64,000 nucleotides of DNA from Agrostemma githago (taxonomy: Eukaryota; Streptophyta; Magnoliopsida; Caryophyllales; Caryophyllaceae): contig OY288241.1 in the NCBI GenBank assembly GCA_958450325.1, forward strand, positions 42,842,278-42,906,277, read 5' to 3'. Below the pieces are notes generated by a model. It ran no database searches, was not told where the DNA came from, and saw nothing but the letters and a program-made list of their open reading frames with translations. This document shows positions 34,843-46,600 of this stretch, piece after piece (position 1 is the first letter of the stretch; the number at the start of each line of letters is the position of its first letter). The translations under genes were made by a program, and so were the position numbers.

Positions 34843-35142
34843 CTACAGGGAAGAAGTGGCATCCAGACCCTGGGCAAGCTCACTCCTTGCCTCCACCAAA
34901 TCTGCACTAAGCTTTTTGCCAGATTTCTCCGCCAGCAATCCGCGAACCAAATCCAACTCCTCCAGAGAACTGTTCTCTAGCACAGACTTGGGACCAGGAT
35001 GTAGCATCTGGTCCAGAAGAGTCATGTCCTCTGCAGACTTGGACGTACCGAAGCCTTTAGGAAATTTGAGCACCACTTCAGCAGGAACACCCTCAACAAA
35101 TCTGGGGGCAGAATAAGAGTGAGGCTCAGAAAGATCTACCAC
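34843..35142 (-). pseudogene. Antisense ORF (aORF) fragment of H
   Basis: A minus-strand frame downstream of integrase reads MVDLSEPHSYSAPRFVEGVP and then a Leu/Glu/Lys-rich helical stretch (SLEELDLVRGLLAEKSGKKL), with more of the same beyond the stop. Tat-lineage elements often carry antisense ORFs here, related to the 'putative gypsy type transposon' family; the helical, charged character fits. Function in the family is unknown, and this copy is broken. Confidence 0.5.
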
Positions 35143-35604
35143 AGGGGGTTCACTTTCTGCAGGAGTAATTTCTAAGAGAGGGAACGAGTTGCACCTCCTC
35201 CTAGAACCAGCAAAGCCAGCAGAAGCAGAACCAACTTTTCACCTGGAGGCCACCCTAGTAGCAACGACCCGCCCTCTAACAGCCAAAACTTGCTCTAGGG
35301 TCGCGAGGCTTAGCGGATCCTAAAGGAGGGAGCAAGCGAAAATGAGTACCAGGAAAATCCGAGGTCAAGTAAACCTAGTCAATCGTGAACGTGTCTTGCC
35401 CGAAGACATGTTCTCACCAGACTCGTCCTTTTTCTCCTTCTGGGGGAAGAGAGGGAGGACCACTTGTGGAAGGATAAAGCAAATTGCTGAATGTCATCAG
35501 CTCCGGGTTTAGGTCGAATGGTCAGGATCAAAGAATCAATCATCACGCAAACCGTCTACAATCCAAGCGAATGGAAATTCCCGCCTAAGATGAGCTTAGT
35601 CGGA

Positions 35605-35622
35605 AATTTGGGGGCATTTGTT
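35605..35622 (+). other. Polypurine tract of H and first bases of its 3' LTR
   Basis: AAATTTGGGGGCAT followed by TGTT is the usual plant Gypsy junction. The Athila-like array starts at 35623; TTGTT at 35618-35622 should be its left target duplication. Confidence 0.6.
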
Positions 35623-37301
35623 TGATGGGAGGGTTTTGCCGTGGGTCCTACCGCTCAATATATAACCAACTAGACCTAACTAATAGCTAGGGTAAGTCGG
35701 GTCGTGTCCACGGAGACGGTTATAAGTGTCTAGACTAGGTCTACCTAGAAACAAGGCTAAGTCACACAAACGAACACAAAGAGACAAGAATTGACAAACT
35801 ATGATGGTTGAAGAGGTATGAACTAGACTAACAATGAACTAGCTATAACAAGAACTAATGAACAACTAAAGACTAAGGAGACTATTAAACTAGAGAAGAT
35901 GACTAAAGAGGTAGAGAAATCAAATATGGGAAGGAGTAGGGTTAGGTCGGGTTCATAAGTATAGTAGGATGGTTGGGTAATCAAGGGTATAGGTGCCACT
36001 TAGTTACTAAGGTCGGTTTGCGCTCTCGCACCAAAGCCAAAGTCCGCACTCTCGTGTCAAAGACTAGACCCGAACACTCATGCTAGATGCTACTCAAAAC
36101 ACAAGGATTCAATCACAAATTAGCCAAACAATGAGAAGAGGAAAACAAGTATGAGAAGCATTGGCCACTACTACCCACACAAGCAATACAACAAACACAT
36201 AGTGTGCCCAATAAGTGACTAGCAACAAAGGAATCACCTTTACCCACAGTCAAACCCTAATCACCCATAATCCACACTTAATCCCCCTACTAACCCCACA
36301 AATAGTCTACTCACTCATAATGAAACTAACTATAACAATGATAAGAGAAATCAACATAAATAACCAAACATTCATCATGAACAAACAAGAACAATAAACA
36401 ATATGTGAAGATTAAAACTTGAGAGATTAACAAAGATTAAGAGAAAAGAGATTATACCAACTAACAAGGAGATAAAAAGATGAGAACTTGTATTAATAAG
36501 AAACCCAAAATAATCTCCAAGGTTGTCAATCTTGGATGAGTCTTCAAGAATCTCCTTAATACAAGACTAATAAACTAGATTAATCTAAGATTAACAAGAG
36601 TTTTAAGAGAGATTAAGCTAATGAGAGGAGAACTAAATCTAGGGTTTAGAACAATGTAGAGAGTCTAAGATAGTCTAGGGTAAAGTAAGTTCCTTAAACA
36701 ATACAAGGGAGGAGTATTTATAAGGTTACAAGAGTGAAGGAGAGGAAAGGAAAGTCACGCGGCTACAACACAGCCCATCCCGTCCGGGATGAAATGGTCC
36801 CGTCCGGGACGAAGTGGTCCCGTCCGGGACGAAGTGGTCCCGTCCGGGACGAAGTGGTCCCGTCCGGGACGAAATGGTCCCGTTGGGGACGACCCCAAAT
36901 CAGGCGTTGTTCAATTTGTGCACCCCTTCCCGGTCGGGAAGGCTACTATCCCGCCCGGGAAGGGTCTTGTAGGCCTCCAATATGATCTTTAAGGTCCCTT
37001 TTTGATTCTCATGGGCTTCTCATCGACTCTCGGGTCTCGGGATTGAGTCTAAGGGGCTCGGGAATGGGTCCCAAGGTCTCAGGATCGAATCCAAGGCACC
37101 GAGTGATCATTCCTTCTCTTCGTTGGCTCCAAAAGTGTATGAAACGAGTCGGAATCGTTCCAATTCTCCATGAATGGTCTTGGGAACCTAAAACGAACTA
37201 GATGAAGCATAAGTAGCCCAGAAACCGCTCCCAAGGAGCGATTACACAAGAGAAACCGGGACTAAACACAACAAATTAGGCACTACAAACTACACTTATC
37301 A
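35623..37301 (-). repeat. LTR1 of the array
   Basis: On the minus strand it starts TGATAAGTG at 37301 and ends CCCATCA at 35623. It differs from LTR2 mainly by two extra 20-bp dyad units, which accounts for the length difference of 39 bp. Confidence 0.9.
36715..36963 (-). promoter_or_regulatory. Dyad array and TATA box of LTR1
   Basis: Six 20-bp units of the type TGGTCCCGTCCGGGACGAAG lie in tandem at about 36776-36895, and TTCCCGGTCGGGAA and TCCCGCCCGGGA at 36927-36963. TATAAATA on the minus strand is at 36722-36715. LTR2 has four tandem units at the same place. Confidence 0.7.
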
Positions 37302-37339
37302 ACTCCCCCACACTTAACCCTTACTCGCCCACGAGTAAG
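37302..37339 (-). other. Terminal polypurine tract and hairpin of A
   Basis: AAGTGTGGGGGAGT on the minus strand (37315-37302) abuts LTR1. The hairpin CTTACTC/GAGTAAG lies at 37339-37320. Confidence 0.8.
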
Positions 37340-39073
37340 CACAAACTAACTAAAAGCTAAGAGAAACTAAATTACTAGCCGAGCGGGTATTAGCACACCC
37401 TACGCCCTTTCAACTCACGCGAGTACACCTAGAGGAAAAGTGCATTCCGTAAGGCAAGTGAGGTCTTGCGACAAAACTGTGGATGCAACCGGACACAAAA
37501 ACACCCAACAAACAAACAATCGGTTGCATCCAAGAAGAAATAAATACCGCTTCCCTCTACAAAGCGGTGAAAGAAGCACCGGTTTAGGACTCAAGGCAAG
37601 TGACAACGCTCCCAAATTAATCATACAAACCGAAATGGACAAAACCCTAATAGTATGACAACAAAGCAATAAAAAACGTTGGTAACTTACCTAGGTTCCT
37701 CCTAACCTTCTAAGAACGTACCACGGGACGATCGGCGGGATGGAAAAAGGATGAACCACGGTGTTAGTCGACACTGTAGGTAAGTGAGACCCCGCCCCCT
37801 TTAGCGATAAGCCAAGAGGGTCGTCCCATGTTATTCAAGAACCGCCTAACTAGTCCAAGTAAAAAGGTGGATAAGGTTTGCAAAATGAGGGAAGACCGAT
37901 CATTACCGCTATCATCCTTCCTAGGGACTCGGTCCTTTGGTAGGCTCTTCACGGTAACGATCGGAAAAAGGCTTATTTTGAGAGGGTGAGAATCTTTTTG
38001 TGAGACGGTTTTCTTTTGGCATTTTTCTTTCTTTTGCGTTTTTGCTTTTTGTGTTGTTATGCCATTTCTTTTTCATATTTTGTATTTTCTTTTTGGCTTT
38101 TTGTGCCTTTTCTGTTTCTTCAATCTTTTCTTTTCTTTCATTTTCTTTCTTTTCTTTTTTCTTTTCTTTGCCCTTTTGGCTAGATTTGAGTTGTAGGCAT
38201 TTCTTTTGCAACCAAGAAAGAGATATCAACAATTTGCAACTTTATTTTGTGGATACGTGTAGGAGGTAGAGGAATGGGTAAGTCGGGGGTCGCGACCCCT
38301 CCAAACTCACAAAAAGGTGAGAAGCTTGGACTAATCAAACAATTTCAAACATGGTCACCTAAGAGACGGGACTCGGCAACCAAGGCCTTTTCACACCGTG
38401 GGTGGTCAAAATGGTCAAAATGCAAATCACGTAGTAAATCCCTAGTAAGCTAGGTGGACTCAAGGTAAGAAACCAACGAAATCATTGATTTAGGGTCATT
38501 CTACTAGACTAAGGTCCAAGACTCAATTCATACTACTAGAAGGGGAAAGTAAACACTTGCACACTGGCCTCAAAACCGGGTTTTCGAAAATCTTTTTACA
38601 CACTAGACACATCTACACAACTACACAACACAAAACAAAGACACGACAAAAACGAAAGGAAATGAGAAACACACAACAAAACAAAAAGAAACAAAACACA
38701 TATAAAGATAACAAACACCACCCCGGATTTCCAAGTAAGCAACCAATCAACCACAAACCTTCACAAAGCTCCACCCGAGCACACATCATCACAATTCTCC
38801 GCCAAACTTCACAAGAGATTAGAGAGGAAAAAGGGATAAAAGGGCATTATCGGATGTCTTGAAAGCCTTCCCAAGTTAACGGTGATTAAGCGACCTACAA
38901 GGAAAAAGGGAGGCAAACACGCACACACGACAAAAATACGACACAACGACACAAAAGGAAACCACACAAAAGAAAAAATCTTTTTGATTTTTGCGAGAAT
39001 TTTTCAAATTTTTAGGGTTTTCAAAGATTTTTCGAACAACTACGAAAATAAAACTAACTACACTAGGATATCG

Positions 39074-39432
39074 CTCCCCCACACTTAAACCGAGCAATGT
39101 CCTCATGCTCGATCGTAGTGTATGGAGACACTAAAGAAAAGAAAAGAAACTGCGAAAATGAAGCTAAAAATCAAAAAATAAAGCGGAGAAAAGGGTAGAA
39201 TGTGTCCGGCCTGGGTGTAGTCAAGTCACCATGGGCCGAGACGAGAAAAGATATGGATAGGGGAAGAAATAAAAAGAAGGAAATAAAAGGAAATGGGAGG
39301 GGAGGACTAGGTGTAATCAAGTCACCTAGCCCGGATTCCGCCCGAATCTGACTAAATTCTAGAAAAAGGGTGAAAATCTTGTAAATTTGGATTTTTCAAA
39401 TGACTCTCGATGTAGTCACGTCATCGAGAGTC
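39074..39432 (-). other. Internal polypurine tract and three hairpins of A
   Basis: The hairpins are at 39402-39432 (stem GACTCTCGATG/CATCGAGAGTC), 39307-39329 (CTAGGTG/CACCTAG) and 39207-39238 (CGGCC-type outer stem). The internal tract TAAGTGTGGGGGAG is at 39087-39074, preceded on the minus strand by the hairpin CGAGCA/TGCTCG. The surrounding 37340-40300 is non-coding spacer. Confidence 0.65.
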
Positions 39433-39784
39433 GGGAGCAACTATTACCAAGGCCCTGAGGGCCACCATGATTCAAATGATAAGGGGAAGGGGAACATGCA
39501 AAGGGAGACAAGCAATAAAAGACGGAAAAGAAATGAGAGTCGCCTTACCAACCGGTTAGCAACTCACTAACTCCATCGTCTCATAGTTCGATATTGGCAC
39601 GTAGCTAGTCTTCGTCAATGCTATTCCTCTTCATTCTCGATATGGCTCCATGGTTGAAGGACAAAGGTATAGGGAGGTAGGATTTGATGTGAAGCTTGGT
39701 GTAAAGTAAAGAGGAAACGAGGTGAATGTGTGTATATGAAGTATAGGGGTCATATGATAGGTGCAAGGGTAGGTAGGGAGGTTG

Positions 39785-40020
39785 GGAGGGGGTTCAAAAT
39801 GGTTGGGTGGGCTCGAATGACAAAGAAGAGGCCAAAAGAAGGAGCAGGGCATCATCCCGGTCGGGATGGATGGTCCCGGTCGGGATGACACACCCGTCCC
39901 GGTCGGGAAGCTCCCGTCCCGGTCGGGATGACACTCCAGAAAACGCAATTTTTGGTACACTCATCCCGATCGGGATGACATCCTTCCCGGTCGGGATGCA
40001 CTCTTCTCGGCCGGGAAGAG
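39785..40020 (-). promoter_or_regulatory. Internal dyad cluster of A
   Basis: Units such as ATCCCGGTCGGGAT, ATCCCGATCGGGAT and TTCCCGGTCGGGAA lie at about 39855-40020. Downstream on the minus strand the sequence CCCCCTCCCAACC follows a degenerate TATA-like word, as after the TATA box of the LTRs. This may be a second promoter inside the element. Confidence 0.45.
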
Positions 40021-40306
40021 TCCTCTAACCCTCTATAACCCCAAAAGCTTGTCCAAAGCTTCAAAAACCGACTCCCTTGCTCACAACCCAAGCTTTATCA
40101 ATAACCACTCCTATCTAAGCTTCATCTTCACTTCTCACCTATCAAATAATCTCAAACACATTCATCAAAATCCCTCCCTCACATCGCTCATCAAAATGAA
40201 TTCCAACTTACAAGAATTTCACAAAACCTAAAAGAATTACAAGAAAGAAATATATACAATAAGACGGTTCTTTTGGAACTCCGTCAAACCAAAGGTGGTG
40301 CATTCT

Positions 40307-41867
40307 TCAATCATTTTTTAACAACACTTGGCCAATTCCATCTCCATCAAGGGCTCTAACTAACAAATTGAAGGCTCTCGCAAAGTCTTCAATCAAGCTT
40401 GTGGTATAACCATCCACACTCCAAGGGTCTTCATGATGTAACCTCGACGTTCCCGGGGCATCCCGATCTACTAAGTTCAATGGCTTGAACTTGTATTTGC
40501 GATCTTTCAGGATATACCCAAACGTCCATATATCTTCATGTGGCCCCAAGGGAGGCTCATCTTTCTTCTCACTTTGCAATTTGTCCTCAATATCACGATA
40601 TCGGCATTCATCCGCCCCAAGCTCGGAATCATCATCCTTAATTCCATAGAAGTTGTTCTTCAAGCTTTTACCCGACTCATCCCCTAGATCGATGTCTCTC
40701 ATGGCGGTGATCATTTTACAAGACTCATCATTAGTAGGCGAGGTGTTGCCTTGGAGGTCAAACACGAGCTTCTCGTTGCCCAACTCAAATGTGATCCTAC
40801 CGTTTTTTACATCAATCATAGCACCGGCGGTATGTAGAAATGGGCGCCCAAGGATATGGGAGTGATAGCATCTTCTGGCATGTCAAGCACAAGGAAGTCG
40901 ACCGGAATGAAGAACTTCCCGATTCTTATTGGCACATCTTCCAACATCCCCAAAGGTCGGTGGAGGGAACTATCGGCCATTTGGAGTGTAATGGAAGTAC
41001 TCTTGAGCTCCTTCATCCCAAGTCGCTCACAAATGGAATAGGGAATGATGCTTACACTCGCACCCAAATCACATAGTGCTCTCTCAATCTTGAAGTTGCC
41101 CATGGTGCACGGGATCGAGAAACTACCTGGATCTTTCAAGTTGGGAAGCGTAGAGCCTTGAATAAGCTCGCTCACCACTCTTGTGAACGCTATGGTCTCT
41201 TCCTTGTCGACGGATCTCTTCCTAGACAAGATTTCTTTCATGAATCTTCCATATGCCGAGATTTGGGTAAGTAGATCGGTAAAAGGGACACTTACATCCA
41301 ATTTCTTCACAATGTTAAGGAACTTGTCATATTGAACATCCACCTTAGTCTTCAATTGCCTTGTTGGGAAAGGCAACTTGATATGCACATTGTCTTGCTC
41401 ATTAAGGTTGGACTTTTCAAATGACATTTTCCCTTTTCCCTTGTCTTTTCCTTGAAGTGGGGGAAGCTTGTATTCATGGGGTTTCTCAATCTCCCACAAA
41501 ACTTGCTCCTCCATTAGATTTCCCAAGCTTGAATTATCTTGAAGTGGAGGTACAACCTCTTTCATTGGTTCTTGCTCATTAGGGAGTAAGGGGGAGTTAT
41601 AAGATGAACCACTCCTCAAGGTAATAGCATTCACATGCTAAAACTTCGCCGTTTCACCTTGAGGAGGTAGTTGCCCCTTTTGCCTTGAAGAGCTACCCGA
41701 AGCAAGTTGAGCTATTTGGGTCTCGAGCATCTTCATATGTGCATTTGTTGCCAAGTTATCCCTTTGAAGTTGAGCAATAATTTCTTGTTGTGTTCATTGT
41801 GTCTCCAATTGACTTCTTTGCATGTCCAACATTGACTTTTGCATGTCGAAATCCCGAGGGGGAGATT
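40307..41867 (-). pseudogene. Protease part and tail of copy A gag-pro
   Basis: After a stop in the linker before VNAITLRSGSSYNSP, the frame 41634-40816 runs through FLNIVKKLDVSVPFTDLL into the aspartic protease, with CDLGASVSIIPYSICERLGM (DLGAS in place of the usual DTG/DSG of other families). It then shifts at the flap-side motif: copy B reads TPIILGRPFLHTAGA, while A reads TPISLGAHF after loss of one base. The second frame (40819-40307) holds the rest, FELGNEKLVFDLQGN and an acidic tail ending IGQVLLKND. There is no reverse transcriptase after it. Confidence 0.8.
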
Positions 41868-41872
41868 TTTGG
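41868..41872 (+). repeat. Left target duplication of B
   Basis: TTTGG here and GTTGG at 50660-50664 flank copy B. The uninterrupted site in copy C (about 58669-58673) reads GTTGG, so the left copy has one change. Confidence 0.8.
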
Positions 41873-42628
41873 TGATAAGTGTAGTTTGTAGTGCCTAGTT
41901 TGTCATGTTTTGGTCCCTTTTTCCTTGCGGAATCGCTCCTTGGGAGCGGTTCATGGGCTACTTATGCTTCCTCTAGTTCGTTTCAGGTTCCCGAGACCAT
42001 TCATGAAGAATTGGAACGATTCCGACTCGTTTCATACACTTTTTGGAGCCGATGAAGTGAAGGAACGATCACTCGATGCCTTGGATTCGATCCCGAGACC
42101 TTGGGACCCGATCCCGAGCCTCTTAGACTCGATCCCGAGACCCGAGAGTCGATGAGAAGCCCATGAGAAGCAAGGAGGGACCTTAAAGATCATATTGGAG
42201 GCCTACAAGACCTATCCCCGATGGGAAGGACCTCATCCCGTCCGGGATGAGGTGCGCAAATTGCGGTGGTTCTGTTTTGGACCCGTCCCGGTCGGGACCA
42301 ACCTATCCCTACTCTTTTCCATATTTGAATTCTCTATCTCTTTAGTCAATCATCTTCTCTAGTTTATTTGCTTAGTTAATCTTTAGTTGTTCATTAGTTT
42401 TTGTTATAGCTTATGCATTGTTAGTCTTGTTCATACCTCTTCCCCCATCATAATTTATCAATCATCATTTCTTTGTGTTTGTTTGTGACTTAGCCTTATT
42501 TGTGAGCAGACCATAGTCTAGACATTACGTTACCGTCTCCGTGGACACGACCCGACTTACCCTAGCTACCGTCAGGATTAGTTGGTTATATATTGATCGG
42601 TAGGACCCGCGGCAAATCCTTACCATCA
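41873..42628 (+). repeat. 5' LTR of B, internally deleted
   Basis: It starts TGATAAGTGTAG and ends TTACCATCA. It matches the 3' LTR to about 42302 and resumes at the equivalent of about 50350, so the TATA box and downstream part are missing. This copy could not transcribe itself from the 5' LTR now. Confidence 0.85.
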
Positions 42629-42631
42629 ATT

Positions 42632-42649
42632 TGGCGTCGTTGCCGGGGA
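42632..42649 (+). other. Primer binding site of B
   Basis: TGGCGTCGTTGCCGGGGA: one mismatch to the tRNA-Asp complement. Confidence 0.85.
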
Positions 42650-42857
42650 CGGTGCATGTTTAGACTTAGTTTACTTATTAGCTTGACTTAGTTACCCTTC
42701 TTGTGCTCTTCTTCTATCTCTTGTGCATATTGTATAGTTTGTTTTCTTAGTTTCTTTAGCTTCTTTTTCTCTTTGTCTTGGGTAGTGCTCGTTTATTGTC
42801 TTTGCCTAGTGCCCATAAAGCACTAGGTGTTCTCACGTTTGCTCTAGTGTGTAGTGT

Positions 42858-45800
42858 ATGCCTAGGGGGGAGGCGAATTCTTTCTCTTCAATCCAGAGCC
42901 GGAAAGACTCTTTAGAGTCTTTCGCCAACGGACGATTGGCCGGGTTAGAATCTCTCAACCAAGTGCTAGCAATACCACCGAAGAACAAGCCCAAGGATCC
43001 GACTTTATCGAGCAACCTCAAGGAAATACCAAAGGGATCTTCATATATCCTTTTGGTACTTCTCAACCTAGTTCCCCCTCTACTTATCCATCAACACCAT
43101 CTACATCGTCCTCTCCCGCATATCCAATAATGCCTAAGTTCTCTTCACACTCGACGTTTACGGAGGATGTCTTGCCCGGTCCAACCGCTTTACCGGAGGC
43201 ATATACCGGCAACTTCGTGGCAAAGACTCAATTTATCCAATTGGTCGAGCGAAGCCAATTTAATGGGTTACCAACCGAATATCCTCATCAACACATGGAA
43301 ACCTTTTCGGATTATTGCGATGCTATTTCACAACCGGGAATAACCCAAGACCAAATCCGGTGGGTACTATTTCCTTTCTCTTTGATCGGTAAAGCAAAGC
43401 AATGGTTCAAAGGGTTAGACAAGGCGACTCTTGGTATTGATACTTGGAAGAAGCTAGCATTGGCTTTTTACCAACAATTTTATCCCCCGGAGAAGACAAA
43501 TTTATTGAGAGCATCTATCACGGGATTCCAACAATGTGATGAAGAAAGCCTCTATGAAGCTTGGGAAAGATTCAAAGCCTTGATCCGCTCTTGTCCTCAC
43601 CATGGTTTATCACAATGGTTCCTTGTTCAACAATTTTGGAACGGGTTATATGAAGACTCAAGGGCCATACTCAATATGGGATCTAATGGAAGGTTTACCG
43701 AGGTGGATGATGACCAAACTTGGTCAAGAATTGAAGAGATGGCGGTCCACAATTCCCAATGCTCAAGGCCTAGGAAGGCGAATCGAGGAGGTAGGCACGA
43801 GGTCGATGCTATCACACAACTAAGCATTGACCTTGGAGCTCAATTAAAAACTCACATGGAGACCATTGACAAGAAGCTCCAAAGCCACCTCAATCAAGTT
43901 CAAAGCGCTAGTTCCTCCAACCAACACTCGATTTATGAAGTAAATGCTTTGGGAGTTGTGCCTCATACACCTTATTATGGGATGTGCGATACTTGTGGGA
44001 TAGTTGGACATGACCTATACATTGTCGGGGAAGTATTGAGCAAGTGAACGCCTTTCAAGTGTTCAAGCAAGGTGCCCCTTATTCTAATATGTACCAAGCT
44101 TCCCATCAAGCTTCTCAACAACAAGCTTTACAACACCGTCCCTATATTCCACCTCCCTTAAGGGACAACAATCAAGGATACCAAAGTTATCAAGGCAACT
44201 CGAGGCCATTCAACAACTTCAAGCAAAATAACCAAGGTACCTTCAACAACAATCAAGGATTCCAACAAGGGAATTTCAATCAAGGTGGTTTCCAAGGAAA
44301 CCAACACAACCAAGGACATCAAAACTACAACCATGGCAACAATCAAGGCAACTCTCATGGGTTCCAAGGGAGCCATCAACAACAACAAGCAACCCAAGGT
44401 AATCGAGAAGAAATCAAGCCTAGGAGTCGGTCTCCTACTCATGATTATGGCATTCCTCTAGCCATCACAAACACTCCTCATAACCAACAATCTCCCCCTC
44501 GGGATTTCGACATGCAAAAGTCAATGTTGGACATGCAAAGGAGTTAATTGGAGACACAAAGAACCCAACAAGAAATCATTACTCAACTTCAAAGGGATAA
44601 CTTGGCAAGAGATGCTCATATGAAGATGCTCGAGACCCAAATAGCTCAACTTGCTTCGGGTAGCTCTTCAAGGCAAAAGGGGCAATTACCTCCTCAAGGT
44701 GAAATGGCAAAATTCGAGCATGTGAATGCTATTACCACGAGGAGTAGTTCATCTTATAACCCTCCCCCACCCCTTAATGAGCATTTACCAATGAAAGAAG
44801 TTGTGTTTCCAATTCAAGAAGATTCAAGCTTGGGAAATCCAATAGAGGAGCAAGTCTTATGGGAGATTGAGAAACCCCAAGAAGACGAGCTTCCCCCACT
44901 TCAAGGAAAATACAAGGGTAAAAGGAAAGTGTCGTTTGAGAAGTCCACATCTAATGAGCAAAACAAGGTTCACATTAAGTTTCCCTTCCCAACAAGGTAA
45001 ATGAAGACCAAGATGGATGTCCAATATGACAAGTTCCTTAATATTGTGAAGAAATTGGATGTGAGTGTCCCATTTACCGAGCTACTTACCCAAATCCCGG
45101 CATATAGAAGATTCATGAAAGAAATATTGGCTAGGAAGAGATCCGTCGACAAGGAAGAGACTATAGATTTCACAAGAGTAGTGGTGAGCAAACTTATTCA
45201 AGGTTCTACGCTTCCCAAGTTGAAAGATCCGGGTAGTTTCTCGATCCCTTGCACCATAGGCAACTTCAAGATTGAGAGAGCACTATGTGATTTGGGTGCG
45301 AGTGTAAGCATCATTCCCTATTCCATTTGTGAGTGACTTGGGATGAAGGAGCTCAAAAGTACTTCCATTACACTCCAAATGGCTGATAGTTCACTCAACC
45401 GACCTTTGGGGATGTTGGAAGATGTGCCAATAAGAATCGGGAAGTTCTTCATTCCGTGCGACTTTCTTGTACTTGACATGCCGGAAGATGCTATCACTCC
45501 CATTATCCTTGGGCGCCCATTTCTACACACCGCCGGTGCTATGATTGATGTAAAGAACGGTAGGATCACGTTTGAGCTAGGCGACGAGAAGCTCGTGTTT
45601 GACCTCCAAGGCAACACTTCGCCTACTAATGATGAGTCTTGTAAAATGATCACCGCCATGAAGGACGTCGGTCTAGGGAATGGGATGAGTAAAAGCTTGA
45701 AGAATGACTTCTATGGAATTGAGGACAATGATTCCGAGATTAGGGCGGATGAGTGCCCATATCATGAGTTTGATGACAAGTGCCAAGACAAGAAGGATGA

Positions 45801-46077
45801 TGAGCCTCCCTTGGGGCCACATGAGGATTGATGGACGTTTGGGTATATACCGAAGGATCGAAAGTACAAGTTCAAGCCATTGAACTTAGTAGATCGGGAT
45901 GCCCCGGGAACGTCGAGGCTAGGATGTGATGATCCTTGGAGTGGAGGTTGGTATTCCACTAGCTTGATTGAAGACTTTGCGAGAGCCTTCGATTTGTTTC
46001 TTCGTGCCCTCGATGGCGATGGAATTGGTTATAGTGTTGTTGAAAAAGAATTGAAGAGTGCACCATCCTTGGTTTGA
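42858..46077 (+). pseudogene. Gag-protease of copy B, decayed
   Basis: The start codon (42858, MPRG) is followed by a one-base loss that shifts the N-terminus. The frame is right again from 43130 (MPKFSSHSTF). The capsid-like domain includes GKAKQWFKGLDKATLG and SLYEAWERFKALIRS. The zinc knuckle CDTCGIVGHD loses its end through a frame break near 44020-44040. A Gln/Asn/Gly-rich region follows (about 44110-44400), then the linker and the protease with CDLGASVSIIPYSICE and the intact ILGRPFLHTAGA. Later stops at 44545, 44998 and 45334 sit where C or A has CAA, CAA and CGA. The reading ends near 46077 without any RT. Confidence 0.85.
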
Positions 46078-46343
46078 CGGAGTTCCAAAAGAACCGTCTT
46101 ATTGTATATATCTCTTCCTTGTAATTTTTTTTTTTGGTTTTGTGAAATTCTTGTGATTTGGTATTTTGACGAGTGATGTGAGGGAGGGATTTTGATGAAT
46201 GTTTTGAGCCCATTTGATAGGTGTGAAGTGAAGATGAATCTTAGAGAGGCGGGGTTATTGATAGAGCTTGGATCGTGCGAAGGGGAGTCGGTTTTTGAGG
46301 CTTGGAACGAGCTTTTGGAGCTATAGAGGGTTAGAAGCCTCCT

Positions 46344-46600
46344 CCCGGCCGAGAAGAGTGCATCCCGACCGGGAAGGATGAACCATCCCGACCGGGAAGG
46401 TTGTCATCCCGATCGGGATGAGTGTGCAAAATTTGGGGTTCTCTGGAGTGTCATCCCGACCGGGACGAGGGCTTCCCAACCGGGACGGGCATGTCATCCC
46501 GACCGGAACCATCCATCCCGACCGGGATGGCCCCCTGCTCCTCCTTTGGCCTTTTCTTTGTCATGTGAGCTCACCCTACCACTTTATACCCCCTCCCAAC
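46344..46600 (+). promoter_or_regulatory. Internal dyad cluster and TATA-like word of B
   Basis: Units like CATCCCGACCGGGAAG, ATCCCGATCGGGAT and ATCCCGACCGGGAT extend to about 46535. CTTTATACCCCCTCCC at about 46575-46590 resembles the TATATACCCCCCCTC of the F LTR. The order and spacing copy those in the LTR promoter. Confidence 0.45.

Larger units (their letters stand above)
29017..35622 (+). mobile_element. Tat-like Gypsy element H, internally deleted
   Basis: Order: 5' LTR (29017-29965), primer site, gag (30041-31901), RNase H remnant, integrase, an antisense ORF region (about 34640-35460), polypurine tract (35605-35617), and the first four bases of the 3' LTR (TGTT, 35619-35622). There the Athila-like array is inserted. 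Protease and RT palm are deleted. The antisense ORF downstream of integrase is a known feature of Tat/Retand elements. All frames have stops. Confidence 0.75.
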
